DNA from: Chloroflexota bacterium
GTDB lineage: Bacteria; Chloroflexota; Dehalococcoidia; Tepidiformales; Tepidiformaceae
Direction: 5' to 3'
DNA length: 11,132 bases
Assembly (NCBI GenBank): GCA_963169135.1
Contig: CAUJEQ010000090.1
Coordinates: forward strand, 1 to 11,132
Part shown: piece by piece, positions 1 to 6,578 of the stretch
Layout of the letters: every line of letters starts with the position of its first letter
How positions within the stretch are numbered: position 1 is the first letter of the stretch
The notes under the pieces: generated by a model
The model's database searches: none
What the model was told of the DNA's origin: nothing
Seen by the model: the letters and a program-made list of their open reading frames with translations, nothing else
Made by a program: the position numbers and the translations under genes

Positions 1-1
1 A

Positions 2-457
2 CGCTGGGGCCTGGCCTTCGAACGCGTCCGCGAGCGCTCCGGCGACACCGGCGGTGCGTTCCCGCTCGCTCTCTTCGAGCCCGCCTCACGCCTCTACTTC
101 GACCTTTGTGCGAGCCAAACCGAACCTGTACTTCTCCACGGCGACCTCCACCACTACAACATCCTCTCCGCCACCCGCGAGCCATGGCTGGCCATTGACC
201 CGAAAGGGCTCGCCGGTGAACCCGCCTACGAAATCGGGCCCTACCTCTACAACCGCCTCGACGCCGGCCCCGACATCCGCGCACTCACGCTGCGGCGCAT
301 CGACCAGTTCGCCGGCATCCTCGGCCTCGACCGTCAGCGCCTCATCGGCTGGGGCTTCTGCCAGTCAGTCCTGAGCGCCCTCTGGACCTTCGAGGATCAC
401 GGCAGCATCGGCGAACCGCAACTCGCCCTCCCGCGCGCGCTCGCCGGGCTGGTCTGA
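2..457 (+). CDS. Streptomycin 6-kinase-type aminoglycoside phosphotransferase, C-terminal part
   Basis: The reading frame is open from the left edge (first full codon at position 2) to TGA at 455-457, giving 151 residues of a protein whose N-terminal half lies outside the window. The protein-kinase-like catalytic loop HGDLHHYNIL sits at fragment residues 46-55, with the presumed catalytic Asp48. It is followed by IDPKG at 65-69, the position of the metal-binding Asp in the APH(6)/streptomycin-hydroxyurea kinase family. GEPAYEIGPYLYN follows, also typical of that family. Members transfer phosphate from ATP to an aminoglycoside such as streptomycin in the cytoplasm; environmental homologues are often of unknown substrate and need not confer resistance. 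The next gene is convergent and begins its stop codon 15 nt away. The family call is firm; the substrate is inferred. Confidence 0.88.
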   Translation, partial: RWGLAFERVRERSGDTGGAFPLALFEPASRLYFDLCASQTEPVLLHGDLHHYNILSATREPWLAIDPKGLAGEPAYEIGPYLYNRLDAGPDIRALTLRRIDQFAGILGLDRQRLIGWGFCQSVLSALWTFEDHGSIGEPQLALPRALAGLV

Positions 458-472
458 AGCGTCGGCCCGCCC

Positions 473-1015
473 TCATCGGCTCCCGAGGGGGAACGTGGCC
501 AGGATCTCCGCACTGGTTGGCGTCTCGCGGGCGATCGAAAGCGACGTGATCGGCAGCTCCCACGCCAGCGGCTGCCAGGCAATCCAGGCGAGGAGCGCCC
601 CGAGGTCCGCGCCCGCAAGGTTCTGCTGGGCGAGCGTGATGTGCGGGATCCAGCGCTCCGGCGTGTAGTAGAGGTCGGTCGCCGGGTAGCCCGCGGCGGT
701 GAGTTCCGCATTCAGCCGCACCGCGAGATCGGCCGCCGCGGGCGCGCGCGCCACGTTCGCGAACAGGATCGGCGACGGCCCGCCGAACAGCCCGGGACCC
801 GAGCTGTACAACGTGAACGGCGCCGTCTCCGCCGCAACGCGTCCCACAACAGCCGTCGCGCCCGGCTCAACATCGTAGGTGCTCAGGTGAAAGGTCACGT
901 GCGGCACGCCCCCGGGGAAGCCTTTGGCCACCCCGAAGCGCCGCTCCATCTCGTCCCAGAGCGACTCGACGCGGGCGGTGGACGCAGAGTCAAGCAGTGC
1001 GATGACGCCGGGCAT
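473..1015 (-). CDS. 2H phosphoesterase / 2'-5' RNA ligase superfamily protein
   Basis: This 180-residue protein carries the two HxT motifs that define the 2H phosphoesterase fold: PHVTFHLS (His39, Thr41) and PHITLAQ (His125, Thr127). Two-lobed proteins of this size include ThpR (2'-5' RNA ligase, cyclic phosphodiesterase) and many uncharacterised relatives that hydrolyse or form 2'-phosphoester bonds on RNA or nucleotides in the cytoplasm. Sequence alone does not give the substrate. I chose the ATG at 1015 (MPGVIALLDS); a TTG two codons upstream at 1021 is in frame and cannot be excluded. No convincing Shine-Dalgarno sequence precedes either. It is convergent with the kinase fragment on its left and seems to be a single-gene unit with its own putative -10 at 1047-1052. 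Confidence 0.85.
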   Translation of the reverse strand: MPGVIALLDSASTARVESLWDEMERRFGVAKGFPGGVPHVTFHLSTYDVEPGATAVVGRVAAETAPFTLYSSGPGLFGGPSPILFANVARAPAAADLAVRLNAELTAAGYPATDLYYTPERWIPHITLAQQNLAGADLGALLAWIAWQPLAWELPITSLSIARETPTSAEILATFPLGSR

Positions 1016-1046
1016 GGGCAAACTCGCAAGCGTTGAGGTGCGCCGG

Positions 1047-1065
1047 ATGATACGCCAGCGCTGGC
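1047..1065 (-). promoter_or_regulatory. Putative -10 box plus palindrome upstream of the 2H gene
   Basis: On the minus strand TATCAT (1052-1047) matches the -10 consensus at five of six bases and would start a transcript about 25 nt before the ATG at 1015. Directly upstream, in what would be the -10/-35 spacer, is the perfect 12-bp palindrome GCCAGCGCTGGC (1054-1065). No good -35 is visible. Short GC-only palindromes arise easily at this composition, so the operator reading is weak. Confidence 0.3.
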
Positions 1066-1125
1066 AGCGGAAACCGAGCGATTGACTCCGTCGTCAGGCG
1101 GAGAGCAGGCTCCCCCCCACCTTCC

Positions 1126-1776
1126 TCAGACCAGCCCCGCCTTGCGCGCGTCGTCCAGGAAGCGGTCGATGCCGATGTCCGTCAGCGGGTGCTTCAGCAT
1201 CTGCGGGATGAGCGAGGGCGGGATCGTGCCGATGTGCGCCCCGGCCATCGCCGCCTGCGTCACGTGCAGCGGATGCCGCAGGCTCGCCGCCAGCACCCGC
1301 GCGCCCAGGTTGTGCGTCTCCACCAGCGAGACGCACTGGTGGATCAGCTCCATCCCGTCGTAGCTCACGTCATCCAGCCTGCCCACGAACGGGCTGAGAA
1401 ACGCGGCCCCCGCCAGCGCCGCCAGCAGCGCCTGGTTCGTGTTGAAGATGAGCGTCGTGTTGATCCGGATGCCCTCGGCGCTGCAGCGGTGGATAGCCTC
1501 CAGCCCCTCGGAGTCGATCGGGATCTTCACGACCACGTTCGGGTGCCACGAGGCCAGTTCGCGCGCCTCGACAACCAGGTCGTCCGCCTTGCGCGAGACG
1601 CACTCCGCCGAGATCGGCCCGTCGATGACCGCCGCGATCTCCTGGATGCGCTGGCGGTAGCTGACGCCCCCCTCCTTCGCGAGAAGGCTGGGGTTTGTCG
1701 TGACGCCGGAGATCACGCCGTACCGCGCGGCTGAGCGGACATCATCGATCGAAGCGGTATCGAGAAAGAGCTGCAT
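1126..1776 (-). CDS. tal: Transaldolase, TalC/fructose-6-phosphate aldolase subfamily
   Basis: The protein is 216 residues, the usual length of the short decameric TalC/FSA group. It opens with MQLFLDTASI and the GVTTNPSLL motif (24-32). VVVKIP holds the Schiff-base lysine, Lys84, and SPFVGRLDD lies at 128-136. These enzymes move a dihydroxyacetone unit between sugar phosphates in the non-oxidative pentose phosphate pathway. At the position where E. coli FSA has Gln59 (FAQVMA), this protein has a glutamate (SAECVS, Glu58), as in true transaldolases, so transaldolase rather than aldolase activity is favoured. The ATG at 1776 is supported by GGAG (plus-strand 1784-1787) with a 7-nt spacer. No other pentose phosphate gene is adjacent. 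Family assignment is firm; the activity preference is inferred from one residue. Confidence 0.95.
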   Translation of the reverse strand: MQLFLDTASIDDVRSAARYGVISGVTTNPSLLAKEGGVSYRQRIQEIAAVIDGPISAECVSRKADDLVVEARELASWHPNVVVKIPIDSEGLEAIHRCSAEGIRINTTLIFNTNQALLAALAGAAFLSPFVGRLDDVSYDGMELIHQCVSLVETHNLGARVLAASLRHPLHVTQAAMAGAHIGTIPPSLIPQMLKHPLTDIGIDRFLDDARKAGLV

Positions 1777-1926
1777 TGGGAGTCTCCGGCGGTGTGCTGG
1801 CGCAATGGTAGCCCGCCCCGCCAGAAGGGAGGAGGAGGGCCCTTCGTGGATGCGGAGCTAAAGCCCTGTTGAGAGACTGTTACCTCTAGTTGTAAATTTA
1901 GGCCGACGCTTGCCACGCAGATACCA

Positions 1927-1955
1927 ACTATGTTTACATAGTCCAACATGGTTGG
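1927..1955. promoter_or_regulatory. Two adjacent palindromes upstream of the AAA ATPase gene
   Basis: ACTATGT-TT-ACATAGT (1927-1942) is a perfect inverted repeat with 7-bp arms. It is followed without a gap by CCAAC-ATG-GTTGG (1943-1955), with 5-bp arms. CCAAC also occurs just before the first palindrome (1924-1928), giving a direct repeat around it. The pair lies 25-53 nt before the GTG start at 1980, within an AT-rich leader. A weak promoter candidate lies upstream (TTGAGA at 1869-1874, TAAATT at 1893-1898). The placement fits an operator or a structured 5' leader; nothing in the sequence says which protein would bind. Confidence 0.4.
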
Positions 1956-1979
1956 CTAATTTTAGGCAGGAGACTAACA

Positions 1980-3188
1980 GTGGCTAAAGAGTTCAAGAAT
2001 CCCTTTCGCCCGGGAGCAGGCCACATGCCCCCTTACCTCGCGGGTCGCGAGACGGAGAAGCACGAATTCGAGCGACTCCTCGAACAGGACACCATTCTTG
2101 AGAACTTGATTCTCACCGGTCTTCGGGGTGTTGGAAAGACCGTCCTCTTGGAAACCTTCAAACCGATGGCAATCGAGGGCGACTGGCTCTGGGTTGGAAC
2201 TGACCTCTCGGAATCCAGCAGTGTTTCCGAGGCTAGCCTTTCGATTCGCCTCATCACCGACCTTTCCGTCGTTACGTCAGGGGTGGTCCTCGCCAGAAAG
2301 AGGCTGGGGGCGACCGGATTCGGGGCCGCGCCACAGCCTGTCCAACTGACTCTCGACTACCCGATGCTTCAGGCAATGTGGCAACAAACACCCGGCCTGG
2401 CGGCGGACAAGCTCAAGGCCGTCTTGGAAACAGCATGGGCCCATCTCCGCGGACTCAACAAGAGAGGGGTGATATTTGCGTACGACGAAGCTCAGAACCT
2501 CGCGGATCACGCACAGAAGGATGAGTATCCCCTCTCACTTCTCTTGGACGTATTCCAGTCGATCCAACGCAAGGGTATCCCATTCATGTTACTCCTGACT
2601 GGTCTCCCTACGTTATTTCCAAGACTCGTCGAGTCTAGAACCTTCTCTGAGCGTATGTTTCATGTCCTTTTCTTGGATAAGTTATCTCGACAAGATAGTC
2701 ATGATGCAGTAACCAAACCTATCACGTTAGCTAACTCGCCTGTTAGATTTGACGAAGCCTCCCTGGACAGCATTTACGAAATAACCAGAGGATACCCCTA
2801 CTTTATCCAGTATGTCTGTCGTGAGGTATTTGATGTCTGGAGCCAGCAGATCGAGGATGAAGATTCCCTTCATGCGATACCGGTAGAAGAAATAATGAGG
2901 AAGCTCGACTCTGACTTCTTTGCCGGTCGGTGGGCAAGGGCAACGGATCGGCAACGCGATCTTCTCCTAATTGTGGCGCAGTTGGAAAACTGCAACTCGG
3001 AGTTTACAGTTCAGGAGGTCGTCAGTCAGTCAAGATCAAGCGATAGACCTTTTAGCAGTAGCCACGTAAACCAAATGTTCTCCGCACTTGCCGACGCTGG
3101 CCTCATTTACAAGAACCGTTGGGGGAAGTACTCGTTCGCCGTCCCACTGCTCGACCAGTTTATCAAGCGACAGGCGGCCGCCCGATAG
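1980..3188 (+). CDS. Orc1/Cdc6-like AAA ATPase with C-terminal winged helix
   Basis: This 402-residue protein starts with GTG at 1980 behind AGGCAGGAG (1964-1972). It opens with NPFRPGAGHMPPYLAGRE, the signature of a widespread family of stand-alone bacterial AAA_16-type ATPases. Walker A is GLRGVGKT (47-54), Walker B is VIFAYDEAQ (164-172), a sensor-1-like LLLTGLP lies at 204-210 and a sensor-2-like GYPYFIQ at 271-277. Residues from about 317 to the end (ATDRQRDLLL to KYSFAVPLLDQF) look like a winged-helix DNA-binding domain, as in archaeal Orc1/Cdc6 and COG1672 ATPases. The cellular role is not known; ATP-dependent DNA binding is inferred. The gene is visibly poorer in GC than its neighbours (hand count of 2641-2760: 50 of 120 bases G+C) and uses many A/T-ending codons, which suggests recent transfer. 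Its stop lies 12 nt from that of the convergent next gene. Confidence 0.85.
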   Translation: MAKEFKNPFRPGAGHMPPYLAGRETEKHEFERLLEQDTILENLILTGLRGVGKTVLLETFKPMAIEGDWLWVGTDLSESSSVSEASLSIRLITDLSVVTSGVVLARKRLGATGFGAAPQPVQLTLDYPMLQAMWQQTPGLAADKLKAVLETAWAHLRGLNKRGVIFAYDEAQNLADHAQKDEYPLSLLLDVFQSIQRKGIPFMLLLTGLPTLFPRLVESRTFSERMFHVLFLDKLSRQDSHDAVTKPITLANSPVRFDEASLDSIYEITRGYPYFIQYVCREVFDVWSQQIEDEDSLHAIPVEEIMRKLDSDFFAGRWARATDRQRDLLLIVAQLENCNSEFTVQEVVSQSRSSDRPFSSSHVNQMFSALADAGLIYKNRWGKYSFAVPLLDQFIKRQAAAR

Positions 3189-3200
3189 TGATGGAGACCC

Positions 3201-3614
3201 CTATCTGGAGCTGCGGATCCGCGAGGGCGTGATCGTCAGCGTTACCCACATCTCCGGTTTCGCGGTCCACGAAGCGATCGCCTGCTCGGCCTGCGCGGGC
3301 TGGTAGTAGCGCCGGGCGAGCCGCGCCAGCAATTCCACCGTGCCCGCGTCACTGATCGCGGCCGTGCCCTCAATCGTCACCCAGCGCTCGTGTACTCCCA
3401 CCGGCTCCTCCACGGTCAGCGCCACCCGCGGGTCGGCCGCAAGCCGGCGGGCCTTCGGCGACGTGCGCGAAGTGAACACGCGGGCCACCTCCCCATCCCA
3501 TTCGAACCAGACGGGCACGATGGTCGGCGCACCGGCCTCATGCAGATAGGCGAGCTTGGCGATACGCGTCTCGCGCAGGAATTGGTCGGCTTCGGCGGCG
3601 GTCATCTCTGGCAT
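3201..3614 (-). CDS. PPOX-class FMN/F420-binding split-barrel protein
   Basis: This is a single-domain protein of 137 residues. RIAKLAYLHEAGAPTIVPV (17-35), WFEWDGEVARVFTS (36-49), KARRLAADPRVALTV (54-68) and WVTIEGTAAI (78-87) form the standard pattern of pyridoxamine-phosphate-oxidase-like flavin or F420-binding proteins that act as oxidoreductases on small molecules. The specific cofactor and substrate cannot be read from the sequence. The ATG at 3614 matches the usual family start and has the -10-like AACAAT seven nt upstream. An in-frame ATG at 3656 would add 14 residues (MKRHGCPWRGTIGG) that do not resemble the family. The C-terminus (ITPSRIRSSR) looks complete even though the low-GC ATPase gene ends 12 nt away. 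It is divergent from the SDR gene at 3731. Confidence 0.85.
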   Translation of the reverse strand: MPEMTAAEADQFLRETRIAKLAYLHEAGAPTIVPVWFEWDGEVARVFTSRTSPKARRLAADPRVALTVEEPVGVHERWVTIEGTAAISDAGTVELLARLARRYYQPAQAEQAIASWTAKPEMWVTLTITPSRIRSSR

Positions 3615-3621
3615 GCCGCCG

Positions 3622-3627
3622 ATTGTT
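3622..3627 (-). promoter_or_regulatory. Putative leaderless -10 box of the PPOX gene
   Basis: AACAAT on the minus strand lies 7 nt from the ATG at 3614 and matches TATAAT at four of six bases. That spacing puts the transcription start at or next to the A of the ATG. There is no Shine-Dalgarno sequence between the box and the start. A similar arrangement occurs at three other minus-strand starts in this window. Confidence 0.35.
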
Positions 3628-3689
3628 CCACGCCAGGGGCAACCGTGTCGCTTCATGGCTCACGTGTCATCCCTCAAGCCGCCATCGCG

Positions 3690-3722
3690 TACAATCCGGA
3701 CGCTTACGTACACGTCAGGAGG
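3690..3722 (+). promoter_or_regulatory. Putative -10 box and strong ribosome binding site of the SDR gene
   Basis: TACAAT (3690-3695) matches the -10 consensus at five of six bases. AGGAGG (3717-3722) is a near-perfect Shine-Dalgarno sequence with an 8-nt spacer to the ATG at 3731. GTGTCA at 3664-3669 is a possible but badly spaced -35. In contrast to several neighbours, this gene has a proper leader and ribosome binding site. Confidence 0.5.
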
Positions 3723-3730
3723 AACCCACC

Positions 3731-4576
3731 ATGGGAAAGCTTGATGGCAAAGTTGTCATCGTCACCGGCGCCAGCCGCGGCATCGGCGCTGAGATCGCGC
3801 GCCTGTTCGCCGAAGAAGGCGGCAAGGTCGCCTGCGTCGCCCGCACCCTCAAGGAAGGCGATCACGTCCTCGAAGGCTCGCTCGAACACACGGTCAGCAC
3901 GATCACGTCCGCCGGCGGTGAGGCAACCGCCATCACCGCCGACATCTCCGACTACGACCAGTGCGTCCGCGCCGTCGAGGAAACCCGGGCGAAGTACGGC
4001 CCGGTCGACGTCCTCGTGAACAACGCGGCCCTCACCTACTTCATCCCGATCAAGGACTACCCGATCAGCAAGTGGCATCGCTCGATCGGCGTGAACTTCC
4101 ACGCCCCGTTCTACTTCAGCCAGCTCGTGTTGCCCGACATGCTCGCGCGAAAGGCCGGCTCCATCGTCAACATCTCCTCGGGCGCGGCCATCGGCCCCGG
4201 CCGGGGCCCCTACAAGGGGGACTTCGGCCGCGGCGGCACCCTCTACGGCGCCGAAAAGGCCGCCCTCGAACGCTTCACCCAGGGCCTCGCCTCCGAGGTC
4301 TACCAGGATGGCGTCAGCGTTACCTGCGTCTCGCCCTCCCAGGTCGTCCCCACCCCCGGCACCGTCCACCACCACCTGGTCACCGGCATGGATGACCCCC
4401 GCGGCGAGCACCCCATCCTGATGGCGAAGGCCGCCCTCCTGCTCGCCAGCGAGCCGCTCGACAAGGTAACCGGCCGCGTCACCTACAGCCAGGAGATCCT
4501 CCAGGAGTTCGGCTGGATCAAGGACGGCAAAGGTACCGGCATCGACCGCAAGGGCTCCGGCTACAGCCAGATCTAG
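3731..4576 (+). CDS. Short-chain dehydrogenase/reductase (SDR) family oxidoreductase
   Basis: This is a 281-residue classical SDR. The NAD(P)-binding TGASRGIG lies at 12-19, Asp71 follows the beta-strand that contacts the adenine ring, and NNAA is at 97-100. Asn122 (GVNFHAP), Ser150 (NISSGAA), Tyr172 and Lys176 (YGAEK) make up the catalytic tetrad. It should oxidise or reduce a hydroxyl/carbonyl group with NAD(P)(H) in the cytoplasm. The substrate is not evident. An insert with GPGRGPYKGDFGRGG between the Ser and Tyr, and a C-terminal tail (about 258-281) beyond the usual fold, set it apart from fatty-acid FabG proteins. The start is fixed by AGGAGG eight nt upstream. It stands alone between a divergent PPOX gene and a convergent fucosidase gene. 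Confidence 0.93.
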   Translation: MGKLDGKVVIVTGASRGIGAEIARLFAEEGGKVACVARTLKEGDHVLEGSLEHTVSTITSAGGEATAITADISDYDQCVRAVEETRAKYGPVDVLVNNAALTYFIPIKDYPISKWHRSIGVNFHAPFYFSQLVLPDMLARKAGSIVNISSGAAIGPGRGPYKGDFGRGGTLYGAEKAALERFTQGLASEVYQDGVSVTCVSPSQVVPTPGTVHHHLVTGMDDPRGEHPILMAKAALLLASEPLDKVTGRVTYSQEILQEFGWIKDGKGTGIDRKGSGYSQI

Positions 4577-4601
4577 GACCGCCAGCGGCGAACCCAACAA
4601 C

Positions 4602-4765
4602 GAGGCGCAGAGGGGAAGGAATGAGAACACGGGGACGATCCTCCTCCTTCCCCTCCCAGACTCGATGCCTCCGTGTTCCTCCTGTCACGGCAGCCCGAAC
4701 GGGGGTCGGGAGAACACAGAGGCGCAGAGATCTCGTCTGATCCTTTTCCGCGGCTCCGTGTTCTC
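4602..4765. repeat. Pair of degenerate intergenic repeats with hairpin potential
   Basis: The gap between the convergent SDR and fucosidase genes holds two related units. GAGGCGCAGAG occurs at 4602-4612 and again at 4719-4729. GAACACGG (4625-4632) pairs perfectly with CCGTGTTC (4671-4678). GAGAACACAGAG (4710-4721) pairs at 11 of 12 positions with CTCCGTGTTCTC (4754-4765). The motif resembles the 'AGAACACAGAGGCGCAGAG'-type repeats scattered between genes in many environmental bacterial genomes, from memory rather than a search. Because it lies between two gene ends it could also act as a two-way terminator, though no T run follows either stem. Confidence 0.6.
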
Positions 4766-4775
4766 CCTGCTCTCG

Positions 4776-6014
4776 CTAACCCATCTCGACCGCGAGCACC
4801 GTCGCGAACGGGTCCAGCGCGTCTTCGGGCACCTGGATCGTGAGTTCCCCGGGCGGGTCCGGGTTGAAGAACTGGTCGATGATCGCGCAGCGGGTTGTGA
4901 ATGCGAGTCCCCGCCCGCTCGCCAGCACCCGCACCCGCTTCACGTGCTTGATCGGCACACCGCGCACCGTGACCGTCTCGTAGGGCCGCATCAGCAGGTG
5001 CACGTAGGTCGTATCGCCTCGTTTGGTCGAGGGCCCGTAGAACTGCCACGGCTCGAGCCCGGGTTCCGTGCCCGTGATGCTCTCCCCGTTCTGGCTCAGC
5101 CAGCGCTGCATCGCCCCCAGGATGGCGCGCTGCTCCGGCATGAGCGCGCCGTCGCCCATCGGGCTAACGTTCAACAGCAGGTTGCCGCCCTTGCCCGCCA
5201 CCTCGCAGAGAGTGTGCACCACCTGCCGCGGCGACTTCCACGCCCCGTCGTCCGGGTTGTATCCCCAGCTTTCGTTGAGCGTCATGCACGTCTCCCACGT
5301 GCGAGCGGGCGCCTGGGCGGGCACGAACTGCTCCGGCGTCTCGAAGTCCCCGACCGTCGGCAGCCGGTCGTTGATCAGGATGCCGGGCTGGAGTTCGCGG
5401 ATGAGCGCTTCCAGCTCCTGTGCCCGCCACTGTTCGGGCGTGCGCTCCCAGCCGCCGTCGAACCAGAACACGTCGATTTGCCCATAGTTCGTCAGCAACT
5501 CGCGCACCTGCTCGAACATCACTGCTGTGAACCGCTCCCACTGCTCGGGCGTCGGCGCCTTCGAACGCCCGAACCGGTACGGCCTGTCGGCATCCGTGAA
5601 CGCCGGGTAGTCGGGGTGGTTCCAGTCGATCAGCGAGAAGTAGAGCCCGACCCGCAACCCCTCCGCCCGGAACGCCTCCACGAACTCGCCCACGATGTCG
5701 CGCTCATATGGCGAATGCTCGACCCCAAAGTCGGAGGTCTTCGTGTGGAACATCGCGTAGCCGTCGTGGTGCTTGGTGGTGAAGACCGCGTACTGCATCC
5801 CGAGGCTCTTTGCCGTCCGGGCAAGGCCCACGGGGTCCCACTGCACCGGGTTGAAGGTCGCCGCCGACGCCTGGTACTCCGCCACCGTCAGGTCGCCGTC
5901 CGGCAGTGCGGCATTGCCGCCGACCATTGGCCAGGAGAGCTCGACGCCCTGCTGCGACGAGTGCCCCCAGTGGATGAACATTCCAAACCGCGCCGAATCA
6001 AACCAGGTGCTCAT
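4776..6014 (-). CDS. Alpha-L-fucosidase, glycoside hydrolase family 29
   Basis: This protein of 412 residues starts at MSTWFDSARFGMFIHWG, the classic opening of the GH29 barrel. HHDGYAMFHTKTSDF (82-96), RDIVGEFVEAF (105-115), GLYFSLIDWNHPDY (123-136) and DVFWFDGGWE (181-190) follow. Asp186 in WFDG is the expected nucleophile, and the GDFETPEQ loop (222-229) is a candidate region for the acid/base. KGGNLLLNVSPMGDG (275-289) closes the barrel, and a short beta-domain finishes the protein. The enzyme releases terminal L-fucose from glycans with retention of configuration. There is no signal peptide, so it probably acts inside the cell on imported oligosaccharides. The frame is open 95 codons further upstream, but those residues do not fit GH29, and the ATG at 6014 has a leaderless -10. 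No transporter or other sugar gene is adjacent. Confidence 0.93.
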   Translation of the reverse strand: MSTWFDSARFGMFIHWGHSSQQGVELSWPMVGGNAALPDGDLTVAEYQASAATFNPVQWDPVGLARTAKSLGMQYAVFTTKHHDGYAMFHTKTSDFGVEHSPYERDIVGEFVEAFRAEGLRVGLYFSLIDWNHPDYPAFTDADRPYRFGRSKAPTPEQWERFTAVMFEQVRELLTNYGQIDVFWFDGGWERTPEQWRAQELEALIRELQPGILINDRLPTVGDFETPEQFVPAQAPARTWETCMTLNESWGYNPDDGAWKSPRQVVHTLCEVAGKGGNLLLNVSPMGDGALMPEQRAILGAMQRWLSQNGESITGTEPGLEPWQFYGPSTKRGDTTYVHLLMRPYETVTVRGVPIKHVKRVRVLASGRGLAFTTRCAIIDQFFNPDPPGELTIQVPEDALDPFATVLAVEMG

Positions 6015-6035
6015 AGCCGCGCAGTCTACGCGAGG
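5992..6035. repeat. 44-bp direct repeat, copy 1 (start region of the fucosidase gene)
   Basis: Positions 5992-6035 match 6779-6822 at 42 of 44 bases with a constant offset of 787; the mismatches are at 6005/6792 and 6009/6796. This copy covers the first eight codons of the fucosidase (MSTWFDSA) and 21 nt upstream including the -10-like TAGACT. Because MSTWFDSARFG is a normal GH29 N-terminus, this copy is probably the original. The segment between the copies holds hicA-hicB. Confidence 0.9.
6023..6028 (-). promoter_or_regulatory. Putative leaderless -10 box of the fucosidase gene
   Basis: On the minus strand TAGACT (four of six matches to TATAAT, fitting TANNNT) lies 8 nt before the ATG at 6014. 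No Shine-Dalgarno sequence fits in the 8-nt gap, so a leaderless transcript is the simplest reading. An identical box stands at the same distance from the ATG of repeat copy 2. No -35 is evident. Confidence 0.4.
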
Positions 6036-6362
6036 GTCGGACTCGCCGGGTGGTGGGGGCACGCGGGACAGTAGGCCGCTCACCGCTGCTCCCCCGCGGC
6101 AGCCCGCCCACGCCGGATCACGCTGCCGCGCGTCATCCCGCGCACGCGACGGTGCCGCTCCCTCCTGGTCGCGGTTCGGACTCCCTCCCCATGCGTGGAC
6201 GGGACCGGCCGCATGCGTTCGCGGGCGTGTGTTGTTGCGAGTTGCGAGCTTGCAGCGGAAGGGGAAAAACAACCTTGGCGACGCGGCGGGGAGGGGCAAC
6301 GCGCCATCCCTGGCCCCCCTCGGATGTTGGGGTGGAGTGGGGAATTCCTCGCTCGCCCCTCC
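6036..6362. other. 327-bp gap without a recognisable gene, downstream of hicB
   Basis: This stretch lies between repeat copy 1 and the hicB stop. The frames open here encode low-information Arg/Pro-rich peptides and match no family I know. It contains a heptamer repeat (6235-6248) and GC-rich short inverted repeats near 6310-6355, such as CCCC and GGGG arms around TCGGATGTT, that might end the hicAB transcript. If the hicAB cassette was inserted, this is part of the inserted DNA and would hold its right-hand, non-coding part. Confidence 0.55.
6235..6248. repeat. Tandem heptamer TTGCGAG x2
   Basis: TTGCGAG occurs twice in direct succession, followed by the degenerate CTTGCAG (6249-6255). A related heptamer, ATGCGAG x2, occurs upstream of the DinB gene at 7348-7361. 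They resemble the short 7-bp tandem repeats known from intergenic DNA in several phyla. No function can be assigned. Confidence 0.5.
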
Positions 6363-6578
6363 CTACGCCCCCACAGCCACCTGGATCACCCGCGACGCAG
6401 GCTCGGGCACTTCCAGCCCCTCCTCGCGTAGCCCCTCGACATGGAACTCGATGGCTTCCTTGATGAGCTGCTCGACCTCGGTAACCGTTTCGGCGGCGGC
6501 GACGCAGCCGGGGAGGTCGGGTACCCAGGCGCCATAGCTGTGTTCACCCTTTTCGATGATGACGGTGTATTGCTTCAT
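6363..6578 (-). CDS. hicB: HicB-family antitoxin
   Basis: This 71-residue protein begins MKQYTVIIEKGEHSYGAWVPDLPGCVA. A beta-strand, the WVPDLPGC turn and the following helix (ETVTEVEQLIKEAIEFHVEGL, 30-50) form the partial RNase H-like fold of HicB. It should bind and neutralise HicA. It is the short form: no helix-turn-helix or ribbon-helix-helix domain follows, so it may not repress its own promoter alone. Its ATG overlaps the hicA stop as ATGA (6575-6578), so the two are translationally coupled, in the usual toxin-first order of hicAB loci. The C-terminus (RVIQVAVGA) looks complete. Solitary HicB-like proteins exist, but the adjacent HicA makes the assignment firm. Confidence 0.92.
   Translation of the reverse strand: MKQYTVIIEKGEHSYGAWVPDLPGCVAAAETVTEVEQLIKEAIEFHVEGLREEGLEVPEPASRVIQVAVGA

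Noticed and set aside
1081..1125. Possible terminator hairpin after tal (CTCCG/CGGAG and GGAG/CTCC stems)
   Set aside because: The stems are short, the loops long, and no T tract follows on the minus strand.
1824..1845. GAAGGG/CCCTTC inverted repeat upstream of tal
   Set aside because: It has 6-bp arms with a 10-nt purine loop in a low-complexity purine tract, is not at a gene end and has no T run; chance occurrence is likely.
3615..3656. 14-residue N-terminal extension of the PPOX protein (start at 3656)
   Set aside because: The added residues are unlike the family, and a leaderless -10 fits the ATG at 3614.
3704..4630. 308-codon minus-strand open frame opposite the SDR gene
   Set aside because: It is antisense to a clearly functional SDR, has a biased Asp/Gly/Ala/Val composition and lacks a known domain.
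4665..6074. 469-codon plus-strand open frame opposite the fucosidase
   Set aside because: It is His/Arg/Pro-rich and mirrors the GH29 gene; no motif supports it.
6015..6299. 95-codon N-terminal extension of the fucosidase frame
   Set aside because: The extra residues do not look like a signal peptide or GH29 sequence, they run through repeat copy 1, and the ATG at 6014 gives the normal family N-terminus with a -10 box at the right distance.
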